A stretch of DNA of 59,162 nt from Streptococcus panodentis (GTDB lineage: Bacteria; Bacillota; Bacilli; Lactobacillales; Streptococcaceae). The stretch is from positions 1 to 59,162 of the forward strand of contig NZ_QFAY01000020.1 in the NCBI RefSeq assembly GCF_017884005.1, in the 5' to 3' direction. The notes under the pieces are model-generated. The model saw nothing but the letters and a program-made list of their open reading frames with translations, did not search any database and was not told the DNA's origin. The translations under genes and the position numbers were made by a program. Shown here in pieces: positions 1-8,398 of the stretch; position 1 is the first letter of the stretch, and every line of letters begins with the position of its first letter.

Positions 1-76
1 AACCTTTTCAGCCTGAGCTTAGAAACAAAAGAGCGAAGGGAACTAAATTTTTAAAAATTTAGTTCTGTCCCACCGC

Positions 77-142
77 CAGCCCGAACCTAGAAACGAGATA
101 GTGAGGTAGAAAAGTTATGGATAAGGAGTCTGTCCCACCGCC
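77..142 (+). repeat. Intergenic repeat, second copy at 54012-54092
   Basis: The segment beginning CAGCCCGAACCTA and continuing through ACGAGATAGTGAGGTAGAAA to a GTCTGTCCC-type end recurs near 54012 in the same order with a few substitutions and a short insertion. A more diverged version of the same start (CAGCCTGAGCTTAGAAAC) lies at 9-26, so the unit may be locally duplicated. It is non-coding. Confidence 0.6.
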
Positions 143-169
143 ATCAGCTGTACTCCAGCACAGCTGACA

Positions 170-343
170 TTCCTAGCGGAAACTTCATTAACAGCTTCAA
201 CTAGTCCAGACTGCACGGCTGACAGGAATTTTGTTTCTTTTATCTACAAGCTCAAAATCTCCACTCCGCTGGAGCTTTTGAGCAGCTAGCTGCCAACCTG
301 TCTGCTCCCGCTTAGTTTGCTGCTGCTGTTCATTGAGTATCAG
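170..343 (+). repeat. BOX-like element, 3' part only
   Basis: CTCAAAATCTCCACT...GGAGCTTTTGAGCAG (about 250-285) and the terminal block GTCTGCTCCCGC...GAGTATCAG (300-343) match the equivalent parts of the complete element at 27699-28034. The boxA-like end (ACTCTTTGAAAATCTC) is not present, so this copy is truncated or diverged at its 5' side. Confidence 0.5.
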
Positions 344-371
344 CTGTTTTCCTGAAAGCTTGCTTGATTTA

Positions 372-380
372 TGGTAAAAT
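372..380 (+). promoter_or_regulatory. Extended -10 promoter of ABC exporter operon
   Basis: TGG-TAAAAT (TG at 372-373, hexamer 375-380) is an extended -10 element. There is no good -35 at 17 bp. The same ATGGTAAAATAG string stands before hemH, and a close variant stands before uvrB. Initiation near 387 would give a leader of about 23 bases to the ATG at 410. Confidence 0.5.
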
Positions 381-409
381 AGAAACAGTTTAGTATAGAA
401 GTGAGCAAA

Positions 410-2152
410 ATGAAAGATTTATTAAAATATTTTAAGGGCTATATCAGAGAGTCTCTGCTGGGCCCTCTGTTTAAGCTCTTGGAAGCCAGCTTTGAGCTCT
501 TGGTGCCGCTCCTGATGGCCGGTATTGTCGACCAGACTATTCCCAAGAAGGATTCCCCCCATCTTTTCTGGATGGTTTTTCTTTTGATAGTCTTAGCTGG
601 TCTGGGAGTTCTGGTAGCGGTCGTGGCCCAGTATTATTCCTCTAAGGCGGCGGTCGGCTTTACCCGCCAGCTGACGCAGGACCTTTACCAGATCATCCTC
701 CGCCTGCCCAAGGCCAGCCGCGATCAGCTGACCGTTTCCAGCTTGGTGACCCGGCTAACCAGCGACACCTACCAGATCCAGACGGGGATCAATCAGTTTC
801 TCCGCCTCTTTCTGCGGGCCCCCATCATTGTCTTTGGCTCTATCATCATGGCCCTGACAATCAGTCCGGCTATTACAGTTTGGTTTTTGGCCATGGTGGG
901 GATGCTGACCTTGATTATCTATGTCATGTCCCGGCTGATGAATCCTCTCTATGCCAAAATCCGTCAGCTGACGGATCAGCTGGTCAGTCTGACCCGGGAG
1001 CAGCTGCAGGGTATGCGGGTTATTCGTGCTTTCGGGCAGACTGCTAGGGAAGTACATGATTTTAGAAATAAAAATGAACTCTACAAAACCTGGCAGATTC
1101 GGACCGGATTTTTGGCCAGTCTCATCAGTCCGCTGACTTTTTTGGTGGTCAATGCCACCCTGCTGGCGGTCATCTGGCAGGGCAATGCGGCTATTGGACA
1201 GGGGCTGCTGACCCAGGGCCGGCTGGTGGCCTTGGTCAATTACCTGCTGCAGATCTTGGTGGAGCTGCTCAAGCTGGCCATGCTGGTCAATTCGCTCAAT
1301 CAAAGCTATATCAGCGCAGGGCGAATCAGTCAGGTCTTTGCTCAGGCTGAAGAAGATGTCCTGCAGGAGCTGGATCAGGAGACGGCCCTGCCCAATCAAG
1401 CTATTCAAGCCCAGCAGGTCAGCTTTTCCTATCCCAATGCCGCTGCTCCGGCTCTTACCGACCTCTCCTTTGACCTGCAGGCGGGTCAGACGCTGGGGGT
1501 CATTGGCGGGACCGGCGCGGGTAAGTCTACGCTGGTCCAGCTTTTAGCCCACCTTTACACAGCGGATGCCGGCCGCTTAAGCCTTTTTCATGAGGGGAGA
1601 AGTCCGCGCGATTTGAGAGAATGGCGGTCCTGGGTCAGTCTGGTGCCTCAGAAAGCGGAGCTATTTCAGGGAACTATCCGCTCCAATCTGACACTGGGGC
1701 TGGACAAGCAGCCTGCAGATGAGCAGGTCTGGCAGGCTCTGGCTATTGCTCAGGCGGCAGAATTTGTCGCACAGAAAGAGGGCGGGCTGGATGCGGTAGT
1801 GGAGGCTTTTGGCCGCAATTTCTCAGGCGGTCAGCGCCAGCGTCTGACCATCGCCAGAGCGGTCCTGCGCCGGGCACCCTTTCTGGTCCTGGACGATGCG
1901 ACTTCGGCTCTGGACTATCTGACCGAGGCTCGGCTGCTGCAGGCGATGAAGGAAGAGCTGGGAAAGACCAGTCTGATTCTGATCTCTCAGCGGACCAACA
2001 GCCTGCGCTCAGCGGACCAGATTCTGGTCTTGGACCAAGGACGGCAGGCTGCACTTGGCAGGCACGAGGACCTGCTGATCAGCTCTGCGATTTACCGGGA
2101 AATCCATCAATCTCAGCACAGCAGTAAGGAGGGCGACCGCCATGACAAGTAA
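410..2152 (+). CDS. Heterodimeric ABC exporter, subunit 1 (degenerate ATP site)
   Basis: Type IV (ABCB-like) half-transporter of about 580 residues: an N-terminal six-helix membrane domain (to about residue 320) followed by a nucleotide-binding domain. Walker A GGTGAGKST lies near residue 366 and signature FSGGQRQR near 472. The Walker B end reads LDDATSALD, so the catalytic Glu is Asp, and the H-loop reads SQRTNSL, so the switch His is Gln. This subunit therefore carries the non-catalytic Walker B. Known heterodimeric multidrug exporters (LmrCD, PatAB and EfrAB types) share this asymmetry. The gene overlaps its partner by 11 bp. I prefer ATG 410; a GTG at 401 in the same frame adds three residues. 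Substrate cannot be told from sequence; drugs or peptides are likely. Confidence 0.85.
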   Translation: MKDLLKYFKGYIRESLLGPLFKLLEASFELLVPLLMAGIVDQTIPKKDSPHLFWMVFLLIVLAGLGVLVAVVAQYYSSKAAVGFTRQLTQDLYQIILRLPKASRDQLTVSSLVTRLTSDTYQIQTGINQFLRLFLRAPIIVFGSIIMALTISPAITVWFLAMVGMLTLIIYVMSRLMNPLYAKIRQLTDQLVSLTREQLQGMRVIRAFGQTAREVHDFRNKNELYKTWQIRTGFLASLISPLTFLVVNATLLAVIWQGNAAIGQGLLTQGRLVALVNYLLQILVELLKLAMLVNSLNQSYISAGRISQVFAQAEEDVLQELDQETALPNQAIQAQQVSFSYPNAAAPALTDLSFDLQAGQTLGVIGGTGAGKSTLVQLLAHLYTADAGRLSLFHEGRSPRDLREWRSWVSLVPQKAELFQGTIRSNLTLGLDKQPADEQVWQALAIAQAAEFVAQKEGGLDAVVEAFGRNFSGGQRQRLTIARAVLRRAPFLVLDDATSALDYLTEARLLQAMKEELGKTSLILISQRTNSLRSADQILVLDQGRQAALGRHEDLLISSAIYREIHQSQHSSKEGDRHDK

Positions 2153-3887
2153 GTACAAAAGCAGCAGTCTGAAACGTCTGAGCCATGATCTGCTGCAGGC
2201 CCGCGGGCTTTTTCTGCTGGCCAGTCTGGGAACCTTGCTGCAGGTCGGTCTGACCATCTATCTGCCGGTGCTGATCGGCAATGCAGTGGACAGTGTGCTC
2301 CTGCCGGATGCCAGCCGGCAGCTGCTGCCGATTTTGGGACAGATGGCCTTGGTCATTGGAGCCAATACTCTGGTCCAGTGGTTCAACCCGCTGCTCTACA
2401 ATCGTCTGGTCTACAGCTACAGTAAAAAGCTACGCCAGCAGGTCATTGAGAAGATTCACCGTCTGCCCTTAGCCTATCTGGATGGTCAGGGGACAGGCGA
2501 TGTGGTCAGCCGTCTGACCACGGACCTGGACCAGCTCAATAACGGCCTGCTCATGGTCTTTAATCAGTTTTTTGTCGGTCTGCTGACCATTTTTATCACC
2601 ATTGTGACCATGGCTCAGATTGATATTTTCATGATGCTCTTGGTCCTGTTGCTGACACCGCTCTCTCTTTTTATCGCCCGCTTCATTGCTCGGAAAAGCT
2701 ACAGCCTTTTTCAGCAGCAGACTGAGGCGCGCGGACGGCAGACCCAGCTGATTGAGGAGAGCCTGAGGCAGGAGAGTCTGATTCAGGCCTTTAATGCTCA
2801 GGAACAGTTTATGGAGGCCTTTGGCGCCAGCAACAGCGTCTACTCCGACTACTCGCAGGCGGCCATCTTCTACTCCTCTACGGTCAATCCGGCCACCCGC
2901 TTTGTCAATGCCCTCATTTATGCCCTTATCGTAGGCTTTGGGGCTGTGCGGATTATCGGCGGTTCCGCCTTTACGGTCGGTCAGCTGGTGACCTTTCTCA
3001 ACTATGTCAACCAGTATACCAAGCCTTTTAATGACATTTCTTCGGTCCTGTCGGAATTGCAGAGCGCCCTTGCCTGTGCAGAGCGGCTCTATCATGTCTT
3101 GGATGAGCCGGAAATTGCAGAGACTGGGACAGCAGAAGTAGATGCTGCTCAGGTGCAGGGCCATATCCGCTTTGAGCATATTGGCTTTGGCTATGAAAAA
3201 GACAGACCCCTGATCCGGGATCTGACAGTGGCTATTCCCGCTGCCAGCAAGGTGGCCATTGTCGGGCCGACTGGGGCCGGCAAGTCCACTCTGATCAATC
3301 TCCTCATGCGCTTTTATAATCTGGACAGCGGCCGGATTTTGCTGGATGGCCGAGACATGACGGACTACAGCCGGGCTTCTCTGCGCCAGCAGTTTGGCAT
3401 GGTTTTGCAGGAGACTTGGCTCAAGACAGCCACCATCCATGACAATATTGCCTTTGGCCGGCCGGATGCCAGCCGGGAGCAGGTAGTGGCGGCTGCCAAG
3501 GCTGCCAATGCCCATTTCTTTATCCAGCAGCTGCCCCAGGGCTATGATACCTATCTGGCCGACGCGGGGGACTCCCTGTCTCAGGGCCAGCGCCAGCTCT
3601 TGACCATCGCCCGAGTCTTTCTGGCAGTGCCTAAGATTCTCATCCTGGACGAGGCGACTTCCTCCATTGATACCCGGACCGAGGTCCTGATTCAGGAAGC
3701 CTTTAACAAGCTCATGCAGGGCCGGACCAGCTTTATCATCGCTCACCGCCTCTCCACCATCCAAAATGCCGATCTCATCCTCGTCATGGTAGACGGCGAC
3801 ATCGTCGAGCATGGCAATCATCAGGAACTCATGGCCGCCCAAGGCGTTTATTACCACATGCAGACGGCGCAGGGGAGTTTGGACTAA
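2142..3887 (+). CDS. Heterodimeric ABC exporter, subunit 2 (catalytic)
   Basis: Partner half-transporter of 581 residues with a six-helix membrane domain and an NBD. Walker A is GPTGAGKST (about residue 376), Walker B is LILDEATSSID with the catalytic Glu intact, and the H-loop is IAHRLST with His intact. The signature is LSQGQ instead of LSGGQ. The non-canonical signature thus faces the degenerate Walker B of subunit 1, and the canonical SGGQ of subunit 1 faces this intact Walker B, giving one consensus and one degenerate ATP site. It starts inside the end of the first gene, so translation is probably coupled. A bidirectional terminator follows. Confidence 0.87.
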   Translation: MTSKYKSSSLKRLSHDLLQARGLFLLASLGTLLQVGLTIYLPVLIGNAVDSVLLPDASRQLLPILGQMALVIGANTLVQWFNPLLYNRLVYSYSKKLRQQVIEKIHRLPLAYLDGQGTGDVVSRLTTDLDQLNNGLLMVFNQFFVGLLTIFITIVTMAQIDIFMMLLVLLLTPLSLFIARFIARKSYSLFQQQTEARGRQTQLIEESLRQESLIQAFNAQEQFMEAFGASNSVYSDYSQAAIFYSSTVNPATRFVNALIYALIVGFGAVRIIGGSAFTVGQLVTFLNYVNQYTKPFNDISSVLSELQSALACAERLYHVLDEPEIAETGTAEVDAAQVQGHIRFEHIGFGYEKDRPLIRDLTVAIPAASKVAIVGPTGAGKSTLINLLMRFYNLDSGRILLDGRDMTDYSRASLRQQFGMVLQETWLKTATIHDNIAFGRPDASREQVVAAAKAANAHFFIQQLPQGYDTYLADAGDSLSQGQRQLLTIARVFLAVPKILILDEATSSIDTRTEVLIQEAFNKLMQGRTSFIIAHRLSTIQNADLILVMVDGDIVEHGNHQELMAAQGVYYHMQTAQGSLD

Positions 3888-3903
3888 ACATATAAGTATA
3901 AGC

Positions 3904-3941
3904 AAAACGACCGACCTGTTCTACACAGGCCGGTCGTTTTT
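3904..3941. terminator. Bidirectional Rho-independent terminator
   Basis: AAAACGACCGACCTG and CAGGCCGGTCGTTTT form a 15-bp stem with one mismatch and a 7-nt loop, flanked by A and T runs. It separates the exporter operon (plus) from the convergent small secreted-protein gene (minus) and can serve both. Confidence 0.88.
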
Positions 3942-3956
3942 AAATATAAAATCAAT

Positions 3957-4364
3957 TTATTGATCATTCTGAATAGCTGCCTTGACTTGGGCGATGGTGA
4001 CTGGCTGGTCATCTCTGTAAATGACGGTGTCGCCGTCGTTGTCAAGAATTTCGCCGACCAGGGGTTGGCTGTCTGGAGCTTTGACGGAGAATCCGCCGCC
4101 TAGATTTTCCGGATAGGCAATAACTTGGTCATGGTCTGAAAATCTATCCAAGGTTTCTAGGAGCGTAGGGTCTTCCTTGGCTTTTTCTGTCATGATTTCC
4201 AGCGTCGGTGCCTGGGCAGCTGCGTCATTCTTGCTGTCATCTGCAAGCGCAACAGCGTTTTTATTGCTTTCTCTAGTGTCATCGTTGGCAAGTATAACAG
4301 TGCTTCCGATGGCAAGAGAGGCAGCAAGGCCGGCGAGAAAAATGAGGGTGATGAGTTTTTTCAA
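3957..4364 (-). CDS. Small secreted protein of unknown function
   Basis: Protein of 135 residues with a typical signal peptide (MKKLITLIFLAGLAASLAIG, cleavage probably after the following stretch near ILA-ND). The mature part is acidic and rich in Asp, Asn and Ala, followed by a compact C-terminal part (LVGEILDNDGDTVIYRDDQP). I recognise no family. The start is TTG: a perfect AGGAGG (4371-4376 on the complement) sits 6 bases before it and no ATG is available nearby. An extended -10 element lies upstream at 4488-4496. The mature protein may be exported and surface-retained or released. Confidence 0.7.
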   Translation of the reverse strand: MKKLITLIFLAGLAASLAIGSTVILANDDTRESNKNAVALADDSKNDAAAQAPTLEIMTEKAKEDPTLLETLDRFSDHDQVIAYPENLGGGFSVKAPDSQPLVGEILDNDGDTVIYRDDQPVTIAQVKAAIQNDQ

Positions 4365-4487
4365 TAGCTTCCTCCTATTGGTTTGGACGAGTAAAAGTGG
4401 ATGAGGGACGGTTAGGGCGCTGAGCGAGGGAATATGGTTTCCGAATCTTGTCTTTCTACCCTGGCCTAGCGGTTCCCTTTCACCTAT

Positions 4488-4496
4488 ATTATATCA
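4488..4496 (-). promoter_or_regulatory. Extended -10 promoter of small secreted-protein gene
   Basis: On the minus strand TGA-TATAAT forms a perfect extended -10 element. No clear -35 is visible at 17 bp. Transcription would start near 4481, about 115 bases before the TTG start codon. Confidence 0.5.
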
Positions 4497-4528
4497 TTTA
4501 TTATTGGCTATGGCTGGAAATAAGGTGT

Positions 4529-6064
4529 TTACAAACTATCTTTCCCCACCTCCTCCAATCCCTCCTCGGTCAGCCGGTAAAGCTTCTGGCAGACTTGCTT
4601 GAGGAAGGCGCGGTCGTGGGAGACGGTCATGATGGCGCCGGGGTAGTGGGCAAAGAGCTGGCGGACCTGGGGCTGGGAAGTGGGGGAGAAGTTGCGCGTG
4701 GGTTCGTCCAGCAGGAGGACATTGGGTCGGTCCAGGACCAGCTTGAGCAGGAGGAGCTTGGCTCGCTGGCCGCCAGAAAGCTGGCTGATAGGATGGCGGG
4801 CTTCCTCGCGCGTGAACTGTAGGCTGGCCAGATGGGTCAGAGCCTTTTCCTGACTGGCCTTATGGCCGGTAGGAGCCAGAAAGTCCAGGGGACTGACTGC
4901 CTGATCCAGCAGGTCGCCATAGTGCTGGGGCATGTAGCCCGCCCGCAGATCTGTCCGCTGACATAGGCTGCCCCACATTTCCTTGAGCAGGCTGGATTTG
5001 CCCGCTCCATTGGCTCCGATGATGCCAATTTTCTCCTGTCCGGTCACTTCCAGGCTCAGATTTTTCGCCAGCAGTCGCCCTCCAACCTCCAGATTTTGCC
5101 CGTCCATTTTGAGGATTCTTTTGGTCAATGGCAGAGCTTCTATGTCTGAAAAGCGGAGCTTGATTGCTTCTTCCTGAGTTGGGATTTCAGTCATCTGGGC
5201 TGCCTGCTGCTCAAATCGCTTGCCTTGAGAAAGAACGTTCTTCATCTTCTTGGCAAGGAGTCGGCCTTCGACATCGTTTTTGGTATTTCTCAAAGCATTT
5301 TCGACATTTTGCTTGACCCGCTGGTGTTTGTTCATGGTCTTGGCGTGTTCTTCCCGCTCTTTCTTGGCCTGCTGGCTCTGCTTGTCAAAGGCCTCCTGAC
5401 GCTGCTGGCTGTAGTCCTCATAGGCCAGATTTCTGACGGTAGTCCGGGCTTCCTGCTTTTTCTTGATCCGCTCCAGATGGACGATCTTGGTCGCCGCCTT
5501 AGTCAGAAGATTTTCATCATGGGAGACAAAGAGGACCGTCTTGTCCGTCTGCTTGATAAAATCTTCCAGCCAGATCAGGGTATCCAGATCCAGGTCATTG
5601 GAAGGTTCGTCTAAAAATAGCATGTCGGCATCGCTGGCCAGTTTTTTGATCAGCTGGACTTTGAGCTTTTCGCCGCCGGACAGACTGGAGAGGACTTGGC
5701 TTGAAGCAAAGCGCTGACTGTCGAAATGCAGCTCCTGGGCATAGCGGTAGAGCTTAGCATAGTCCAAATCTGCCTCGGTGTCCGCAAAGAAGTAGTCGTT
5801 GAGGGTCAGCTGGGCCTCCTGCTCAGGCAGCTGCTGGGGCAGGTAGCTGTAAGAGGAGTAGGCCCTTTGGATCTGACCGCTGCAGCTGACATAGTCTGTG
5901 ACCAGGCTGGGCTCCATCATCAGCTTGAGCAGGGTGGACTTGCCATTGCCCTCTTCGCCGATGATGGCTACTCTGTCGCCCGCATTGACCGTCAGTGTCA
6001 GGTCTCTGACCAAGTCTTTTAGATCCTTTAGATGGGTGATAGTGAGATTGCTTACTTGTAACAT
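4529..6064 (-). CDS. ABC-F family ATPase, ribosome-protection type
   Basis: Soluble protein of 511 residues with two ABC ATPase domains and no membrane segment. NBD1 has GEEGNGKST, LSGGEKLKVQL and FLDEPSNDLD; NBD2 has GANGAGKSS, LSGGQRAKLLL and LLLDEPTRNFSPTS. The linker between them is long, charged and helical (Gln, Lys and Glu rich, about residues 190-290), as in ABC-F proteins that reach the ribosomal peptidyl-transferase centre. NBD2 has TRNFSPTS where housekeeping EttA-type members have TNHLD, a variation I associate with the antibiotic-resistance-like ABC-F branch. Expression appears controlled by the leader at 6085-6324 (own promoter, tripeptide ORF, terminator just before AGGAGG). 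The drug specificity cannot be read. Confidence 0.83.
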   Translation of the reverse strand: MLQVSNLTITHLKDLKDLVRDLTLTVNAGDRVAIIGEEGNGKSTLLKLMMEPSLVTDYVSCSGQIQRAYSSYSYLPQQLPEQEAQLTLNDYFFADTEADLDYAKLYRYAQELHFDSQRFASSQVLSSLSGGEKLKVQLIKKLASDADMLFLDEPSNDLDLDTLIWLEDFIKQTDKTVLFVSHDENLLTKAATKIVHLERIKKKQEARTTVRNLAYEDYSQQRQEAFDKQSQQAKKEREEHAKTMNKHQRVKQNVENALRNTKNDVEGRLLAKKMKNVLSQGKRFEQQAAQMTEIPTQEEAIKLRFSDIEALPLTKRILKMDGQNLEVGGRLLAKNLSLEVTGQEKIGIIGANGAGKSSLLKEMWGSLCQRTDLRAGYMPQHYGDLLDQAVSPLDFLAPTGHKASQEKALTHLASLQFTREEARHPISQLSGGQRAKLLLLKLVLDRPNVLLLDEPTRNFSPTSQPQVRQLFAHYPGAIMTVSHDRAFLKQVCQKLYRLTEEGLEEVGKDSL

Positions 6065-6084
6065 AGGTGCCTCCTTATTCGTGT

Positions 6085-6122
6085 AAAAAACAGCTCCGCT
6101 TTATCTAGCAGAGCTGTTTTTT
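6085..6122 (-). terminator. Transcription attenuator in the ABC-F leader
   Basis: AAAAAACAGCTC and GAGCTGTTTTTT form a perfect 12-bp stem around a 14-nt loop. Read on the minus strand it ends in six U only 9 bases before the AGGAGG of the ABC-F gene. No plus-strand gene ends here, so it is best explained as an intrinsic terminator within the ABC-F leader. A second hairpin lies just before it (ACAAAGA/TCTTTGT at 6129-6135 and 6159-6165, with GGCA/TGCC inside). Confidence 0.75.
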
Positions 6123-6250
6123 GATTGCACAAAGAAGGCAGTGAAATGCCTAATCAGGTCTTTGTTTCTAGCGAAATAGAGAAAAAGACACTGCGGGTAT
6201 GTGAAAACATGACAAAATCTACTAAATAAAGTTTCCTTTAAAAAATAGAC

Positions 6251-6262
6251 TTAATTTTTCAT
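6251..6262 (-). CDS. Candidate leader peptide Met-Lys-Asn
   Basis: On the minus strand ATG-AAA-AAT-TAA follows GGAGG (6274-6278) by 11 bases and lies about 30 bases after the predicted transcription start. Very short upstream ORFs are known in attenuated erm and ABC-F leaders, where a stalled drug-bound ribosome prevents terminator formation. Its position between a consensus promoter and a terminator is the main evidence; translation is inferred. Confidence 0.45.
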   Translation of the reverse strand: MKN

Positions 6263-6295
6263 GTCTCCAGTTACCTCCGAAATATAAGTACCCTA

Positions 6296-6324
6296 AGTGT
6301 AGCAAAAGTCCTTCTCAGTGTCAA
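6296..6324 (-). promoter_or_regulatory. Promoter of ABC-F leader transcript
   Basis: Minus strand: TTGACA (6319-6324), 17-bp spacer, TACACT (6296-6301), with an AT-rich region upstream of the -35. The start would be near 6289, giving a leader of about 225 nt, long enough for the attenuator. Confidence 0.8.
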
Positions 6325-6431
6325 GAAATTATAAAATATTTCTAAATTTTTTTAGTCGCTTTTTGATAAAAAGGGCTGAATGTCTTGCTGCAGCTGCTTT
6401 CTTCAGGTATTGAAAAAAATTATATAAAAAT

Positions 6432-6460
6432 TTGACATATGGTAGAAAATTATATATAAT
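6432..6460 (+). promoter_or_regulatory. Consensus promoter of tandem serine hydrolase genes
   Basis: TTGACA (6432-6437), 17-bp spacer, TATAAT (6455-6460): a perfect sigma-A promoter. It lies inside the in-frame region upstream of ATG 6516, which rules out any earlier start for that gene. Confidence 0.88.
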
Positions 6461-6515
6461 CTCATTGTATATAAAAATAATATATATAAAAGAATTTCAT
6501 AAAGGAGCACCAATC

Positions 6516-8297
6516 ATGAACAAAGCAGTATTTATCTGGCTCTTGACGATTCTCAGTCTGGGTCTGCTCAAGGTCGAAAATGTCAAGGCAGCCGAGCCTC
6601 AGCTGCCGTCTGGCACACCGTCCAGTCAAATCGGTCAAAAAATCGAGGATTATGTTAAAGAAAACGAAAAAACGACCGCCGGCATGGAAACGGCCGTCTT
6701 TGACACCAAGGGCACCATCTACCGGGGCAACTTTGGCTATATGGACAAGGAAAAGGGCCTCAAGGCCGATGACGACAGCGTCTTTGAATGGGGATCTGCA
6801 GCCAAGCTCATGGTCTGGGTTTCCGTCATGCAGCTCTGGGAAGAGGGCAAGCTTGACCTTGACGAAGACATCCGGACCTATCTGCCAGAGGGCTTTCTCA
6901 AAAATCTCCGCTATGACAAGTCCATCACCATGACGGATCTGATGAACCACCAAGCAGGATTTGAGGAATCTTCCCATGCCTACTTAGAAAACGAGGGGCA
7001 GAGCATTGAAGAAATTCTGGCGGTCAACCAGCCAGCCCAAATCTTTGAGCCCGGTACCATGACTGGCTATTCTAACTGGTCTACCGGTCTGGCTGCCTTT
7101 ATTGTCGAGCGGCTTTCCGGTCAGAACTTTGCGGACTATGCCCGCGAGCATATCCTCCAGCCGCTGGGCATGGATAAAACCTCACTCTTACCCGGCTTTA
7201 CCGATAATGACTATGTCCGGGACAAGCGCAAGGAAGAACTGACCTATGATACAGAAGGGAAGTCCCTGGGCCTCAACTACATGAAGCTGGGCCTCTATCC
7301 TGCTGGCGATGCAGCTAGTACCATGGGAGATTTCCAGAAGTTTGCCCAGGCGCTCTTGAAGAAAGAAAAACTCTTCAAAAGAACTGAAACTTGGACCACT
7401 CTTTACACAGCGACATCGACCTATCCGGGCACAGATATGCCGCTCAATATGCACGGCTTCTGGACTCAGGAGTATGGCACGACAGTTGTCGGTCACGGCG
7501 GTAACTCCCTGGGCTTCTCCTCTTATATCCTGCTGGATCTGAAAAACGGCGTCGGCATGACCATCATGACCAATCAGGGGCATGAACAGGTTTATAATTA
7601 CGAGATGCCAGCATTGGTTTTCGGAGCCAAGAAAAAGACCGACCCAGCCACTTTTGAACAATTCCAGGCTGGTAATTACCGGAGCTCTCGCTATTATGAA
7701 ACCGGCCCCCTGTCCTTCACCAGAACCTTCCCTCGGACAAGCTATGTCGCAAAAACAGCTGAGAATCCGCTTTTGACTGATAATTTTGCTGTAGTCAGCC
7801 AACAAAACGGAAGGGCAAAAGTAACAGCTGCTTATGGCGATACGTTCAAAATGAATGATGCCGATGTGCAGAAGGATCAGGCTATGATGATTTTAGCTGT
7901 AGCTGCCGTTATCTATGGCCTCATTCACTTCCTAATACGGGGCGGACTGGATCTCTTCCGCTGGGTCTTCAAAAAAGGTCCATCTAAGACACCGAAAAAT
8001 CTGCGCATTTGGTCTTACCTAACCTCTTTCGCAGCCTTAGCTGTAGCCTTTAATTACTTTTCTATGTTTAGTGCCTTGGCTGCCAGTGATATAAGCTTTT
8101 TAGCCAGCTGGCGTTACATAGTCTTTGCGGTTCTGGGGCTGATTTTGGCCGGCTGTGCCGTCTATCCTCTCCTGACCAAGGCTTGGAAGGAACTGAGTAA
8201 GAGTCGGATTTTCCTGACAGTCTTGACCAGCCTGTCCGCTCTGGCAATCGTGGCCAATATTCTCTACTGGTCTATCTACCAATGGTGGTTGATCTAA
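6516..8297 (+). CDS. Membrane-anchored serine hydrolase, beta-lactamase/PBP fold (copy 1)
   Basis: Protein of 593 residues. It has a signal peptide (MNKAVFIWLLTILSLGLL...VKA-AEP), an extracellular beta-lactamase-family domain (about residues 30-380) and four C-terminal membrane segments. The catalytic triplets are visible: S-A-A-K (SxxK, in EWGSAAKLMVW), Y-S-N (GYSNWST) and H-G-G (GHGGNSLGF). Relatives include FmtA, PBP4* and EstB-type esterases and D-aminopeptidases, so the substrate may be D-Ala esters, cell-wall peptides or a secreted peptide. ATG 6516 has AAAGGAG 6 bases upstream and follows the consensus promoter. A close paralogue lies 101 bp downstream. The four-helix tail suggests anchoring or a link to transport or immunity, which is inference. 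Confidence 0.82.
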   Translation: MNKAVFIWLLTILSLGLLKVENVKAAEPQLPSGTPSSQIGQKIEDYVKENEKTTAGMETAVFDTKGTIYRGNFGYMDKEKGLKADDDSVFEWGSAAKLMVWVSVMQLWEEGKLDLDEDIRTYLPEGFLKNLRYDKSITMTDLMNHQAGFEESSHAYLENEGQSIEEILAVNQPAQIFEPGTMTGYSNWSTGLAAFIVERLSGQNFADYAREHILQPLGMDKTSLLPGFTDNDYVRDKRKEELTYDTEGKSLGLNYMKLGLYPAGDAASTMGDFQKFAQALLKKEKLFKRTETWTTLYTATSTYPGTDMPLNMHGFWTQEYGTTVVGHGGNSLGFSSYILLDLKNGVGMTIMTNQGHEQVYNYEMPALVFGAKKKTDPATFEQFQAGNYRSSRYYETGPLSFTRTFPRTSYVAKTAENPLLTDNFAVVSQQNGRAKVTAAYGDTFKMNDADVQKDQAMMILAVAAVIYGLIHFLIRGGLDLFRWVFKKGPSKTPKNLRIWSYLTSFAALAVAFNYFSMFSALAASDISFLASWRYIVFAVLGLILAGCAVYPLLTKAWKELSKSRIFLTVLTSLSALAIVANILYWSIYQWWLI

Positions 8298-8320
8298 TCT
8301 CCTCAAGAAAGGAAGTCGTC

Positions 8321-8386
8321 ATGTTTAAAATTTTTATCCGAATGGTCTACAGAAGCATCGCCTATGCTATCCAAGGTACTGACTAG
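8321..8386 (+). CDS. 21-residue ORF between the paralogues
   Basis: ATG at 8321 follows AAGGAAG at a good spacing and encodes 21 residues beginning MFKIFIRMVYRS, cationic and hydrophobic. It ends 12 bases before the next gene. It could be a small membrane-active peptide, a translational coupler for the second hydrolase, or chance. Only the ribosome-binding site and position support it. Confidence 0.35.
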   Translation: MFKIFIRMVYRSIAYAIQGTD

Positions 8387-8398
8387 GAAGGAAAACTC

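Larger units (their letters stand above)
1..409. other. Gene-free, repeat-rich start of window
   Basis: I see no coding region here. Positions 41-64 are a perfect 24-bp AT-rich palindrome with its centre at TTTTTAAAAA. The string TCTGTCCCACCGCC occurs twice (64-77 and 129-142). CAGCTGT and ACAGCTG (145-166) can form a small hairpin. From about 170 to 343 the sequence matches the 3' part of the BOX-like element seen elsewhere in the window. The last 40 bases hold the promoter of the ABC exporter operon. Confidence 0.6.

Noticed and set aside
2469..3905. 478-codon open frame on the minus strand
   Set aside because: It lies fully antisense to the ABC exporter subunit 2 gene, has no ribosome-binding site or recognisable domain, and is explained by the G+C-rich codon use of the real gene.
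6462..6977. Minus-strand frame of 171 codons across the start of the first serine hydrolase gene
   Set aside because: It covers the consensus promoter and coding region of the opposite strand and shows no protein family features.
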